Shown: piece by piece, positions 44,061 through 51,102 of the stretch
How the letters are laid out: every line of letters begins with the position of its first letter
Numbering within the stretch: the stretch's first letter is position 1
Assembly: GCA_947499725.1 (NCBI GenBank)
Contig: CANMPK010000002.1
Coordinates: 496,001-560,000 of the forward strand
DNA from: an uncultured Paracoccaceae bacterium
GTDB lineage: Bacteria; Pseudomonadota; Alphaproteobacteria; Rhodobacterales; Rhodobacteraceae
DNA length: 64,000 bases
Direction of reading: 5' to 3'
The notes under the pieces: generated by a model
Database searches by the model: none
Told to the model about the DNA's origin: nothing
What the model saw: the letters and a program-made list of their open reading frames with translations, nothing else
Translations under genes and position numbers: made by a program

Positions 44061-45467
44061 TTAGATCAAGTCACGGATGTCTGTCAGCTTGCCGGTCAGG
44101 GCAGCGGCTGCAGCCATAGCTGGGGAAACGAGGTGCGTGCGGCCTTTGTAGCCTTGGCGACCTTCGAAGTTCCGGTTGGAGGTTGCGGCGCAACGCTCGC
44201 CTTCGGACAGCTGATCTGGGTTCATCGCCAGACACATGGAACAACCCGCCATGCGCCATTCGAAGCCCGCGTCTTTGAAGATCTCTGCGAGGCCTTCTTC
44301 TTCCGCCTGAGCACGTACCAGACCAGAGCCTGGAACGATCATGGCGCGCATGCCGTCTTTGATCTTCTTGCCTTTGACCACATCCGCCACGGCACGCAGA
44401 TCTTCGATACGGCCGTTTGTGCAAGAGCCGATGAAGACAGTGTCGATTTCGATGTCTGTCAGTTTCTGACCCGGTGTCAGACCCATGTATTCGATAGAGC
44501 GACGTGCCGCTTCGATCTTGCCGCCTTCGAAATCTTCAGGGGCTGGCACAACGCCGGAGATTGGCAGAACGTCTTCTGGAGACGTGCCCCAAGTCACAAC
44601 CGGCTGGATGTCTTCGCCTTTGAGGGTGATGACTTTGTCAAACTCTGCGCCTTCGTCGGTGAAGAGTGTTTTCCAGTATTCCAGAGCCTGCTCGAACTGC
44701 GCGCCTTTTGGTGCGTGTGGACGGCCTTTTACGTATTCGAATGTGGTTTCATCCGGTGCAATCAGGCCTGCGCGCGCGCCGCCTTCGATCGCCATGTTAC
44801 AGACGGTCATACGACCTTCCATAGACAGGCTGCGGATTGCGTCGCCAGTGTATTCGATCACGTAACCAGTCCCGCCCGCGGTACCTGTTTCGCCGATCAC
44901 AGCCAGAGTGATGTCTTTCGCCGTCACGCCTGGGTTCAGCTTGCCGGTGATTTCCACCTTCATGTTTTTGGACTTCTTCTGGATCAGCGTTTGCGTGGCC
45001 AGAACGTGCTCTACTTCGGAAGTGCCGATGCCGTGGGCCAGCGCACCAAATGCACCGTGTGTCGCTGTGTGGGAGTCACCACATACAACGGTCATGCCTG
45101 GCAGGGTCCAGCCTTGCTCTGGGCCAACGATGTGCACGATGCCCTGACGGACGTCAGACACTGGGTAGTAATGCACGCCGAATTCTTTGGCGTTTTTGTC
45201 CAGTGCGTCCACCTGAATGCGGGATTCTGGTGTCATGGTTTCTGGGTTTGCGCGATCCAAAGTGGTAGGCACGTTGTGATCCGGAACCGCGATGGTTTTT
45301 TCCGGTGCGCGCACTTTGCGGCCTGTCATACGCAGACCTTCAAAGGCTTGCGGCGATGTCACTTCGTGGACGAGGTGACGATCGATATACAGCAAGCAAG
45401 TGCCGTCTTCGGCTTCATGGGCGACGTGTGCGTCCCAGATTTTATCATAGAGTGTTTTGGGGGACAT
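44061..45467 (-). CDS. leuC: 3-isopropylmalate dehydratase large subunit
   Basis: 468-residue aconitase-type [4Fe-4S] subunit that isomerises 2- to 3-isopropylmalate. [41 protein letters not shown] opens it. The catalytic and cluster residues are seen in [46 protein letters not shown] and [15 protein letters not shown] (CxxC). A good Shine-Dalgarno (AGAGGA) precedes the ATG. A 28-codon candidate leader ORF and a hairpin lie in the 160 bases upstream, so attenuation-like control of leuCD is possible. Confidence 0.97.
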   Translation of the reverse strand: MSPKTLYDKIWDAHVAHEAEDGTCLLYIDRHLVHEVTSPQAFEGLRMTGRKVRAPEKTIAVPDHNVPTTLDRANPETMTPESRIQVDALDKNAKEFGVHYYPVSDVRQGIVHIVGPEQGWTLPGMTVVCGDSHTATHGAFGALAHGIGTSEVEHVLATQTLIQKKSKNMKVEITGKLNPGVTAKDITLAVIGETGTAGGTGYVIEYTGDAIRSLSMEGRMTVCNMAIEGGARAGLIAPDETTFEYVKGRPHAPKGAQFEQALEYWKTLFTDEGAEFDKVITLKGEDIQPVVTWGTSPEDVLPISGVVPAPEDFEGGKIEAARRSIEYMGLTPGQKLTDIEIDTVFIGSCTNGRIEDLRAVADVVKGKKIKDGMRAMIVPGSGLVRAQAEEEGLAEIFKDAGFEWRMAGCSMCLAMNPDQLSEGERCAATSNRNFEGRQGYKGRTHLVSPAMAAAAALTGKLTDIRDLI

Positions 45468-45513
45468 GGGGTCCTCTCCGTATTGGTGAATTGGCGATTA
45501 TGGCTGCAATACG

Positions 45514-45531
45514 GGCGTGTCAAAGCACGCC
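45514..45531 (-). promoter_or_regulatory. hairpin between candidate leader ORF and leuC
   Basis: GGCGTG-N6-CACGCC, six pairs, beginning about six bases after the leader-ORF stop and ending 46 bases before leuC. No T run on the minus strand, so it is not a standard terminator; it could sequester or expose the leuC leader. Confidence 0.4.
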
Positions 45532-45537
45532 GCGCCC

Positions 45538-45624
45538 TTATAGGGCGGCGATGACAGATTTCGACTGACCAAAGAAACGCCAAGGCAAAAAGGCGCGGTC
45601 AGAGATGTCATAGATGCGTTTCAT
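45538..45624 (-). CDS. candidate 28-residue leader peptide upstream of leuC
   Basis: ATG at 45622-45624 to TAA at 45538-45540, encoding MKRIYDISDRAFLPWRFFGQ and eight further residues ending AAL. The last sense codon is CTA, a leucine codon normally rare in such genomes. A promoter-like pair (TTGCAG and TATCTG, 17 apart) ends seven bases before the ATG, so transcription would begin at or within a base or two of the A of the ATG: a leaderless ORF. It lies 70 bases upstream of leuC, with a hairpin between. The coding claim rests on position and context only; no homology is known to me. Confidence 0.35.
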   Translation of the reverse strand: MKRIYDISDRAFLPWRFFGQSKSVIAAL

Positions 45625-45631
45625 GAAGGGT

Positions 45632-45660
45632 CAGATAGACGGAGTCGGCCAATACTGCAA
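45632..45660 (-). promoter_or_regulatory. candidate promoter for the leuC leader
   Basis: On the minus strand, TTGCAG (45655-45660) and TATCTG (45632-45637) are 17 bases apart. The predicted start of transcription coincides with the ATG of the 28-codon ORF. It follows the tandem hairpins that end the small-gene pair. Confidence 0.45.
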
Positions 45661-45717
45661 GGGAAAGGGGGGCTGGGCGCAGGTCTTTTGGGGCGTGCGA
45701 CGCTGCGAAAACAGGAA

Positions 45718-45737
45718 AGGCGGCCCATGGGCCGCCT
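45718..45737. terminator. perfect 20-bp GC palindrome, probable terminator
   Basis: AGGCGGCCCATGGGCCGCCT, followed on the minus strand by TTTCCTGTTTTC. It is the second of two hairpins after the 71-residue gene. Confidence 0.55.
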
Positions 45738-45747
45738 GTTTCAGCTT

Positions 45748-45784
45748 AACCAGCGTAGCCTAGGGAGGGGAGGCTACGCTGGTT
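45748..45784. terminator. 14-pair perfect hairpin downstream of the 71-residue gene
   Basis: AACCAGCGTAGCCT pairs with AGGCTACGCTGGTT around a nine-base purine-rich loop. It starts 13 bases after the stop codon at 45798. No T run follows directly, but the GC palindrome at 45718 comes next, so the two may act as a tandem terminator or protect the small mRNA. Confidence 0.65.
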
Positions 45785-45797
45785 GATGGAGCATCAT

Positions 45798-46013
45798 TTA
45801 CTGAAGGTGCTTCAGCAGGGAACGTACTTGAGCTTGCTTTTCAACGAATGTGTCGTCGTTGTTTGTGTTCAGCTCAGCGTTGATGGCTGCGATTGCGCCT
45901 GCGGAGTAACCGGACAGATCAGCTTCTGGTACGAAGTCAGATACTTTTGCTGCGGATGCTGCGCCAGTCAGGGCGATCAGAGCGACTGCGGAGAATGTTG
46001 CGATGCGTTTCAT
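45798..46013 (-). CDS. small secreted protein, 71 residues (tandem copy A)
   Basis: Signal peptide MKRIATFSAVALIALTGAASA, probable cleavage after ASA, leaving a mature acidic peptide of about 50 residues: VSDFVPEADLSGYSAGAIAAIN then AELNTNNDDTFVEKQAQVRS and LLKHLQ. No known domain; the mature part looks helical. Good Shine-Dalgarno (AAGGAA). A nearly identical gene at 46061 lies upstream on the same strand but lacks the signal-peptide core, so this is a tandem duplication. Strong hairpins follow the stop. Small, abundant secreted proteins of this kind are often adhesion, stress or biofilm factors, but nothing here fixes the role. Confidence 0.75.
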   Translation of the reverse strand: MKRIATFSAVALIALTGAASAAKVSDFVPEADLSGYSAGAIAAINAELNTNNDDTFVEKQAQVRSLLKHLQ

Positions 46014-46060
46014 GTTATATTCCTTTTAAGTTGGTTCAGTCTTGAGGGAGTGTTTAGGGA

Positions 46061-46240
46061 TTACTGAAGGTGCTTCAGCAGGGAGCGCACTTGAGCTTGC
46101 TTTTCAACGAATGTGTCGTCGTTGTTTGTGTTCAGCTCAGCGTTGATGGCCGCGATTGCGCCTGCAGAGTAACCAGCCAGATCAGCTTCTGGTACGAAGT
46201 CAGTCACTTGTGCTGCGGAGTATGTTGCGATGCGTTTCAT
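46061..46240 (-). CDS. 59-residue tandem copy B lacking the signal-peptide core
   Basis: Starts MKRIATYSAAQVTDFVPEAD and then matches copy A almost residue for residue to the same LLKHLQ end. Compared with copy A, 12 codons of the signal-peptide hydrophobic core are missing in frame, so the product should stay in the cytoplasm. Nucleotide identity outside the deletion is very high, with several synonymous changes, so the duplication is fairly recent and the frame has been kept. A good Shine-Dalgarno (AAAGGA) precedes the ATG. It may be a decaying copy or a cytosolic variant. Confidence 0.65.
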   Translation of the reverse strand: MKRIATYSAAQVTDFVPEADLAGYSAGAIAAINAELNTNNDDTFVEKQAQVRSLLKHLQ

Positions 46241-46702
46241 TGTCTCGTTCCTTTATGTTTGTTTGGGTCGTTTTGTTTTGTGTTTGCCAGCTGTTGTGCT
46301 GACACCAATCAATTTAGTTTCACCATCGGCGGGTTTGAATTCACGTATTTGCACACAGCATTTCACGCTTTCCTGACTTGAACGGAGGGGGCGTGATGCA
46401 GGGGCTGTGCGCTTTTGCACGACCGCTGTGCGGGTCAATGAAAATAGGGGTTTGAGGGGGTGAGGCCTGTGTGGCTATGTGAGGTTTTCGAGAGCGAAAG
46501 CACAGCCTATTGCGATTGTTTTGTGCTTTCACAAAATTGTGCAGGGCAAAAAACACCCTTTTGTTTCAAACGCCTCACAGCGCCGCGTGCAATGAGAGGA
46601 TTTTGGTGAGTGGGAGTGAGCGGTCTGTGAGCAGAATTCGTGCATTGAGTCGCTTTTGGGCTTGCAGTCGGCGCGACTCTTTCGTAATTCCCTCAGCACC
46701 GT
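46241..46702. other. 462-bp intergenic region before tRNA-Trp
   Basis: No supported protein gene. It holds a GAAAGCACA / TGTGCTTTC perfect nine-pair inverted repeat (46496-46530, loop 17), and presumably the promoters of the small tandem genes (minus) and tRNA-Trp (plus). A poor promoter-like pair TTGCAG (46662) / GTAATT (46684) precedes the tRNA. A small RNA in this gap cannot be excluded. Confidence 0.4.
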
Positions 46703-46778
46703 AGGGGTATAGCTCAGCTGGTAGAGCGACGGTCTCCAAAACCGTAGGTCCCGGGTTCGAACCCTGGTGCCCCTGCCA
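46703..46778 (+). tRNA. trnW: tRNA-Trp (anticodon CCA)
   Basis: Full cloverleaf: acceptor stem AGGGGTA / TGCCCCT, D-arm GCTCAGCTGGTAGAGC, anticodon loop TCTCCAAAA with CCA at 46736-46738, and T-arm CCGGGTTCGAACCCTGG. The 3' CCA is encoded. In many related bacteria secE and nusG follow tRNA-Trp; here an acetyltransferase gene follows instead. Confidence 0.97.
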
Positions 46779-46879
46779 TTTTCTCCAAGCCGTTATGAAC
46801 GACGTGACACATATAAGGTGTAAGGCTGATGATTATCGCGACTGTCTGATCTAATTTGTTTTCAGCACGGAGCCCCATC

Positions 46880-47533
46880 ATGCCTTTTCCAGACCCAAAC
46901 ACCTTTCATCCCATCACATATAAAGACGGTACTGTTCATAAAGGCACCGTGTTTTTGCGCGCGGCTTTAGATCATCCGCGGATCGACGTGGGCGACTATA
47001 CCTATATGTCGGCCCATGAGCCGCTAGTGGATAGCGCAGCCATCGCGGCGAAACTGGCGCCTTATACATATGAGTTCGCACCAGAGCGTTTGGTGATCGG
47101 GAAGTTCTGCCAAATTGCAGCGGGGGTGGAGTTTGTGACTGCTTCTGCCAATCATCGCTATGACGGGCTGTCGAGCTTTCCGTTTTTGGTGTTCGGCGGT
47201 GGCTGGGAGAACCGCGCGAGCCTGCCAGAGCCGGGGCCGGATACTATTGTGGGCCATGATGTGTGGTTTGGGACCGGCGCAAAGATCATGCCGGGCGCGC
47301 GTATTGGCGATGGGGCGATCATTGGCGCGGGGGCTGTGGTCTCTGGAGAAGTGGCACCTTACACGATTGTGGCGGGCAACCCAGCGAAGGTGGTACGTCG
47401 CCGGTTAAGCGAAGCAGATGCGGCGCGGATGCAGCAGATTGCCTGGTGGGATTGGCCGATCGCGCATATCACCGCCCATGAGGCGGAGATATGCGGCACC
47501 GATCTGGATGCGCTGGAGCGTGCAGCTCCTTAG
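46880..47533 (+). CDS. CatB-related O-acetyltransferase (left-handed beta-helix)
   Basis: 217 residues of the xenobiotic acetyltransferase (Vat/CatB) family. Hexapeptide repeats run through the middle (LVIGKFCQIAAGVEFV, IVGHDVWFGTGAKIMPGARIGDGAIIGAGAVVSGEVAPYTIVAGNPAKVVRRRL). The active-site His appears in ASANHRYDG. The loop SSFPFLVFGGGW is typical. The start at 46880 (MPFPDPNTFHP) is chosen over a Met eight codons earlier. Substrates in the family range from streptogramin and chloramphenicol to sugars; an antibiotic role should not be assumed. Its stop overlaps the convergent XRE gene by four bases. Confidence 0.88.
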   Translation: MPFPDPNTFHPITYKDGTVHKGTVFLRAALDHPRIDVGDYTYMSAHEPLVDSAAIAAKLAPYTYEFAPERLVIGKFCQIAAGVEFVTASANHRYDGLSSFPFLVFGGGWENRASLPEPGPDTIVGHDVWFGTGAKIMPGARIGDGAIIGAGAVVSGEVAPYTIVAGNPAKVVRRRLSEADAARMQQIAWWDWPIAHITAHEAEICGTDLDALERAAP

Positions 47534-47754
47534 GCTTTGGGGTCTTCGCTTGGTACGGCCTCGAGCAGATCACCCGGTTGGCAATCCAGAGCGGCGCAGA
47601 TCTTGGCGAGGGTTTCAAAGCGAATGCCTTTGACCTTGCCGGATTTCAGCAGGCTGAGGTTTTGTTCGGTGATCCCGATCTGTTCAGCCAGCTCTTTGCC
47701 TTTGATTTTGCGCATCGCCATCATGACGTCGAGGCGGACGATAATCGTGCTCAT
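47530..47754 (-). CDS. XRE/Cro-type regulator, 74 residues (YozG-like)
   Basis: A single helix-turn-helix of the HTH_26 type: MSTIIVRLDVMMAMRKIKGKELAEQIGITEQNLSLLKSGKVKGIRFETLAKICAALDCQPGDLLE, almost the whole protein. Its ATG overlaps the TGA of the upstream DUF2975 gene (ATGA), and this membrane protein plus small HTH pairing recurs in bacteria. A longer start at 47805 would lie inside the partner gene. It probably regulates its own operon, with the membrane partner perhaps modulating it; targets are unknown. Confidence 0.86.
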   Translation of the reverse strand: MSTIIVRLDVMMAMRKIKGKELAEQIGITEQNLSLLKSGKVKGIRFETLAKICAALDCQPGDLLEAVPSEDPKA

Positions 47755-48293
47755 ACGAAGGCCTTGTTTTCTTCTTCGGCGCGGGCCGCTTCTTTTGATA
47801 TCCATCCGATGATCACCAGCAGGCCACCCGCCATAAGGCTGCGGAGTTCTGCGTCACCGAGGGAGATCGATAGATAGCGTTGTCCCGGAGGATTGCCTAG
47901 GGAGAGATAGGCAATCACAGCCGTTGTGGTGACGATGCTGGCGATGCCAAGACACACCAGCCCTTGCCCGATGCGCAGGATACGGTGGGTGCAGTTCAGC
48001 GTTAGTGTTTCGCCCTGCATATATAAAGCGAAGAGCTTTTGCATATGCCAGAGGATGATCAGGCCCACTGCAATGGGAATCGCGCGGATCATCAAGGCAA
48101 TGAAAAATGTCTGGGAGGAAATGTTTTCGGGGAGGGAGATATGGGGATATTCGGCGCGCAGGGCGTCTGGGGTGATCTCTCCTGTTAGAAGATAGGCTAT
48201 GATCGTCACAGGCAGGCCAATCATGGCCAGCCATGTGACGCCATATAGAATGCGCGCCAAATTGCGGATTTTACGAGGATCAGTATTGGTCAT
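47751..48293 (-). CDS. DUF2975 membrane protein
   Basis: 180 residues with four hydrophobic segments (ILYGVTWLAMIGLPVTIIAYLL, FFIALMIRAIPIAVGLIILWHMQKLFALYMQGE, GQGLVCLGIASIVTTTAVIAYLS, LMAGGLLVIIGWISKEAARAEEE). The LFALYMQGETLT and the C-terminal GWISKEAARAEEENK patterns are those of DUF2975. The function is unknown; such proteins are regularly paired with a small XRE regulator, as here with a four-base overlap. It is divergent from a secreted hypothetical protein. Confidence 0.87.
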   Translation of the reverse strand: MTNTDPRKIRNLARILYGVTWLAMIGLPVTIIAYLLTGEITPDALRAEYPHISLPENISSQTFFIALMIRAIPIAVGLIILWHMQKLFALYMQGETLTLNCTHRILRIGQGLVCLGIASIVTTTAVIAYLSLGNPPGQRYLSISLGDAELRSLMAGGLLVIIGWISKEAARAEEENKAFV

Positions 48294-48360
48294 TGTATCA
48301 TTCCATTTTTTAATTTCTTATCGTTTAACATTAATAAATGATTCGAAAAAGGAAAAATTG

Positions 48361-48867
48361 ATGAGTTTCTTTTCATCGCGCCGCGTTGTGGCGCTTGTGT
48401 TTTCTTTGGCTGCGCCTGTTGTGGCCCACGCGGCTGATCCAGATATCGATCCTGCGGCCTTTGCTGTGCGATTGGATTTGCCCTCTGGTGTGGCGATGCA
48501 ACCGGCTGGTGCCGTTCTGACGGTTGGGGTGAAATCTGGCTTGTTTGGGAAAACCTCCTCGGTTGCTTTTGCGCTAGAGCAGCAGGCGGGTCAGGGTAAC
48601 TATGTGTTGAGCGCGGCGGACCGGCAGCAGATGCAGGGTTTGTTGGCACAGGCGAAAGCAGCAGAAAAGGCGGGGAAGAATATCAAAGGCTCTGTTTCTT
48701 TGCGGTTTAGCCCTTGCCGCACGCAAGAGGTGTTGGCGGCGGATGCGGTGGCCTCGCTTGCGATGCGCACAACGCAAGAGGATGGGTTTGAAGTGTTGGC
48801 GAAAGATGTCTCGATCAAGCGGATCGCGGGGGTGGCTGTGTCTGATTTGCCGGACTGCGCTTCGTAA
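48361..48867 (+). CDS. secreted hypothetical protein, 168 residues
   Basis: Signal peptide MSFFSSRRVVALVFSLAAPVVAHA, then a mature domain of about 144 residues with beta-type stretches (AFAVRLDLPSGVAMQPAGAVLTVGVKSGLFGKTSSVAFALEQQ) and two Cys (SPCRTQEV and LPDCAS) that could make one disulfide near the C terminus. No family recognised. It lies alone, divergent from the DUF2975/XRE operon by 67 bases; both promoters must fit in that gap. Confidence 0.72.
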   Translation: MSFFSSRRVVALVFSLAAPVVAHAADPDIDPAAFAVRLDLPSGVAMQPAGAVLTVGVKSGLFGKTSSVAFALEQQAGQGNYVLSAADRQQMQGLLAQAKAAEKAGKNIKGSVSLRFSPCRTQEVLAADAVASLAMRTTQEDGFEVLAKDVSIKRIAGVAVSDLPDCAS

Positions 48868-48997
48868 GAGAGGCGCTTAACTGATGTGGAAAAGCCAAAG
48901 TTTATGACGAATGTGACAAAAATTTTCACAATCTGCGCATTTCGCTTGCCTTTCACTAGAATTTCATAGAACCGGTGCTATCCTATTTTTAGGCCTA

Positions 48998-49018
48998 GTG
49001 CCGGGGCTTTAGCGGCAC
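48998..49018 (+). promoter_or_regulatory. leader hairpin before rsfS
   Basis: GTGCCG-N9-CGGCAC six-pair stem directly before the strong AAGGAGG ribosome site at 49024-49030. It may tune rsfS translation. No promoter is assigned in the AT-rich bases before it. Confidence 0.4.
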
Positions 49019-49083
49019 GTTGCAAGGAGGACAGATTCCTGTCTCTGAATGTAAATGCGGCACCCGCTGCCAAAGGTGACCAA

Positions 49084-49440
49084 ATGGCAAAAGCGCCAAA
49101 ATCTGGCGTAAACGCCGACGAGCTTCTTGAGCTTGTGATTGACTCTCTTGAAACCGATAAAGCTGAAGAGATCGTGCAGATTGATCTGCGTGGCCGTACA
49201 GCGATCGGTGATTACATGGTTGTGTGTTCTGGTCGGTCTTCGCGCCAAGTCGCGGCGATCTCTCAGAAACTGGTGGAGCGCATCAAAGCGGACACCGGTC
49301 GCACCAGTAAGATCGAGGGCAAAGACACCGGTGATTGGGTGCTTATCGATACTGGCGATGTGGTCGTGCATGTCTTCCGTCCGGAAGTGCGCGAGTTCTA
49401 TCAGCTTGAAAAGATGTGGGAGCAAGGCGGCAGCGCCTGA
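49084..49440 (+). CDS. rsfS: ribosomal silencing factor RsfS
   Basis: 118 residues from the ATG. RsfS (Iojap family) binds ribosomal protein L14 and blocks subunit joining in starvation. Motifs: DKAEEIVQIDLRGRTAIGDYMVVCSGRSSRQVAAIS and DWVLIDTGDVVVHVFRPEVREFYQLEKMW. The start is uncertain. A perfect AAGGAGG (49024-49030) sits eight bases before an in-frame CTG at 49039, which would add 15 residues (LSLNVNAAPAAKGDQ), while the ATG at 49084 has only AAAGG. rlmH follows after a hairpin, as in most bacteria. Confidence 0.93.
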   Translation: MAKAPKSGVNADELLELVIDSLETDKAEEIVQIDLRGRTAIGDYMVVCSGRSSRQVAAISQKLVERIKADTGRTSKIEGKDTGDWVLIDTGDVVVHVFRPEVREFYQLEKMWEQGGSA

Positions 49441-49447
49441 CATGTGA

Positions 49448-49465
49448 AGGGGCCGATTGGCCCCT
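49448..49465 (+). other. hairpin between rsfS and rlmH
   Basis: Perfect seven-pair stem AGGGGCC-GATT-GGCCCCT just before the rlmH ribosome site (AAGGA). There is no T run, so it probably affects translation or processing rather than termination. Confidence 0.5.
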
Positions 49466-49476
49466 GAAGGAAAAGC

Positions 49477-49953
49477 ATGGCAATGCGAGTACACATCTGT
49501 GCGGTGGGCCGACTGCGGTCAGGCCCAGAGCGCAGCTTACTTGATGATTATCTTTCGCGTTTTGACAAAACCGGACGTGGCCTTGGGCTGGGTCCGGTCA
49601 AAGTGCATGAGGTGGAAGATCGCAAAGGCGGCGGCATGCGTGCCGAGGCGCCTTTGTTAGAGGGCGTGATCCCCAAAGGCGCGGTGATCTGCACGATGGA
49701 TGAGCGCGGCAAGCTGATGAGCTCGCCCGAGTTCGCCAAAGTACTGGGCACGCGCCGCGATACAGGCGTCAGTGATCTGGCCTTTGTAATTGGCGGGGCG
49801 GATGGGATTGATCCTAGCCTGCGCGCCAAGGCAGATTTCTCGCTGAGTTTTGGCCAGATGGTTTGGCCGCATATGTTGGCGCGCGTGATGCTGAGTGAAC
49901 AGCTGTATCGCGCGGCCTCGATCCTATCGGGATCGCCATATCACCGCGTATAA
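49477..49953 (+). CDS. rlmH: 23S rRNA (pseudouridine1915-N3)-methyltransferase
   Basis: SPOUT-fold methyltransferase acting on 70S ribosomes. The 158 residues contain ICAVGRLRSGPERSLLDDYLSRF, ICTMDERGKLMSSPEFA, the knot VSDLAFVIGGADGID and the terminal FGQMVWPHMLARVMLSEQLYRAASILSGSPYHR. An alternative start at the third codon (49483) is possible. It is the partner of rsfS. Its last 13 bases overlap the convergent secreted-protein gene. Confidence 0.96.
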   Translation: MAMRVHICAVGRLRSGPERSLLDDYLSRFDKTGRGLGLGPVKVHEVEDRKGGGMRAEAPLLEGVIPKGAVICTMDERGKLMSSPEFAKVLGTRRDTGVSDLAFVIGGADGIDPSLRAKADFSLSFGQMVWPHMLARVMLSEQLYRAASILSGSPYHRV

Positions 49954-50306
49954 GTTGGGTTGTCCAAGTCTAGGATAACGGTTTCCTTGGCCCAGCCACC
50001 GATCAGGTCGCGGGCTTGGATTTGCACCTGCGTCATCTCTGTTGGGATTTGAATGCCCGATTGGCTGCGTGTGAAAGGCTGTTCATCTACATGAGGATGG
50101 TACAGCACGCGCAGGCCAAGTTGGTTGCCCTGCATATCCAGAACGCGCCAGCCGTCGGCGTAATCGTCCCAGCCGGTGTCGCCATGCGATAGCGTGACGC
50201 TAAAATTCCAGTTGCCCCCGTTTCCTGATGCTGTGACCTTCTCGATGACTGGGGAGTCTGCCAACGCTGGGCTGGCTGCAAAGATCAAAGCAATGAGAAA
50301 ACGCAT
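49941..50306 (-). CDS. secreted hypothetical protein, 121 residues
   Basis: Signal peptide MRFLIALIFAASPALA followed by a compact beta-type domain: DSPVIEKVTASGNGGNWNFSVTLSHGDTGWDDYADGWRVLD, ending in ILDLDNPTYTR. This looks like a small Ig-like or beta-sandwich periplasmic protein; I cannot name the family with confidence. It lies 14 bases after the DUF599 gene on the same strand, so the two are probably co-transcribed. The 3' end overlaps rlmH by 13 bases. Confidence 0.75.
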   Translation of the reverse strand: MRFLIALIFAASPALADSPVIEKVTASGNGGNWNFSVTLSHGDTGWDDYADGWRVLDMQGNQLGLRVLYHPHVDEQPFTRSQSGIQIPTEMTQVQIQARDLIGGWAKETVILDLDNPTYTR

Positions 50307-50320
50307 GGGGTGTCCTTTCC

Positions 50321-51019
50321 CTAACGGGTCGGTTTGAGCAAAGCCTTACGGGAGACGCTGGCAAATTCGCGGCGCCATACGATGAAGATGGTGAGCAAGG
50401 CTGCGGCAATCAAGGCCCAGCTGCCACCCAGCCAGCAAGCTGCTGCCAAGGCGAAGTAAATAGAACGCAGGCCGCGATTATAGCTGCGGGCTGCGGCGAT
50501 ATGGATGTCGCCAGCTTTTTCAGCGCGGGGCAGGCAGGCTTCGTCTTCCGGGTCGACAGGCACCGCTGACATGATCACAGCGGCATAGCCGAACAGGCGG
50601 TGGGACCACACGAATTTCAAGAAAGAATTGGTGACGAAGATCAGCACCACGATCAGCTTGGCTTCCCAAACGAACTTCGGAATTTCCACGAGCGTCAGGT
50701 CAGAGGCCACGCCGGTGAGGCTTTCGGCATTGCCGATCAGCGCAAGGCCACCCCCGATCGACAGCATGGTGGCGGAAATAAAGAAGGCCGTACCTTGGCG
50801 CAGGTTGCTGAGGATCTGCGCGTCGTAAATGCGCGGTTGGCGCAAGATGAACTGACGCATCCATTCATAGCGATAAAACACCATCAGCCGTGACACGGAT
50901 GGTTTGGATTCTGGCGGGTTCTCGGTGATCCAGCCAATGCCGAGCCAGCCCAAAAACAAGAGCAATAAGCCAAGGGCATCTAGCGGTGTGAAAAAGGAAA
51001 GTCGTTCGATCCATTGCAT
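50321..51019 (-). CDS. DUF599 membrane protein
   Basis: 232 residues starting MQWIERLSFFTPLDALGLLLLFLGWLGIGWITENPP. Four hydrophobic segments. The DUF599 pattern appears in VSRLMVFYRYEWMRQFILRQPRIYDAQILSNLRQGTAFFISATMLSIGGGLALIG and the later FLKFVWSHRLFGYAAVIM and AARSYNRGLRSIYFALA. The frame is open much further upstream, but that part reads through the glcD promoter. The function is unknown. It is divergent from glcD. Confidence 0.86.
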   Translation of the reverse strand: MQWIERLSFFTPLDALGLLLLFLGWLGIGWITENPPESKPSVSRLMVFYRYEWMRQFILRQPRIYDAQILSNLRQGTAFFISATMLSIGGGLALIGNAESLTGVASDLTLVEIPKFVWEAKLIVVLIFVTNSFLKFVWSHRLFGYAAVIMSAVPVDPEDEACLPRAEKAGDIHIAAARSYNRGLRSIYFALAAACWLGGSWALIAAALLTIFIVWRREFASVSRKALLKPTR

Positions 51020-51048
51020 GGGCGCACAATAGTCGCAGGAGCTAAGGC

Positions 51049-51075
51049 TTGTCATTGGGTAAAATTGGTTATAAT
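51049..51075 (+). promoter_or_regulatory. candidate promoter for glcDEF
   Basis: A perfect -10 (TATAAT, 51070-51075) with TTGTCA 15 bases upstream (51049-51054), or TTGTC with one more base of spacing. It ends 27 bases before the glcD ATG. The short spacer suggests help from an activator. Confidence 0.5.
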
Positions 51076-51102
51076 AAATTACCAATTGAGCGAGGTGCAG
51101 CC

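Noticed and set aside
44133-45554. 473-codon open frame antisense to leuC
   Set aside because: Shadow of a highly biased, conserved gene; no domain, no start context.
46703-47533. secE-nusG locus after tRNA-Trp
   Set aside because: The next gene is an acetyltransferase; neither secE nor nusG is encoded here.
46880-47533. Antibiotic resistance acetyltransferase
   Set aside because: CatB/Vat fold is clear, but many relatives act on sugars or unknown substrates; no resistance context is present.
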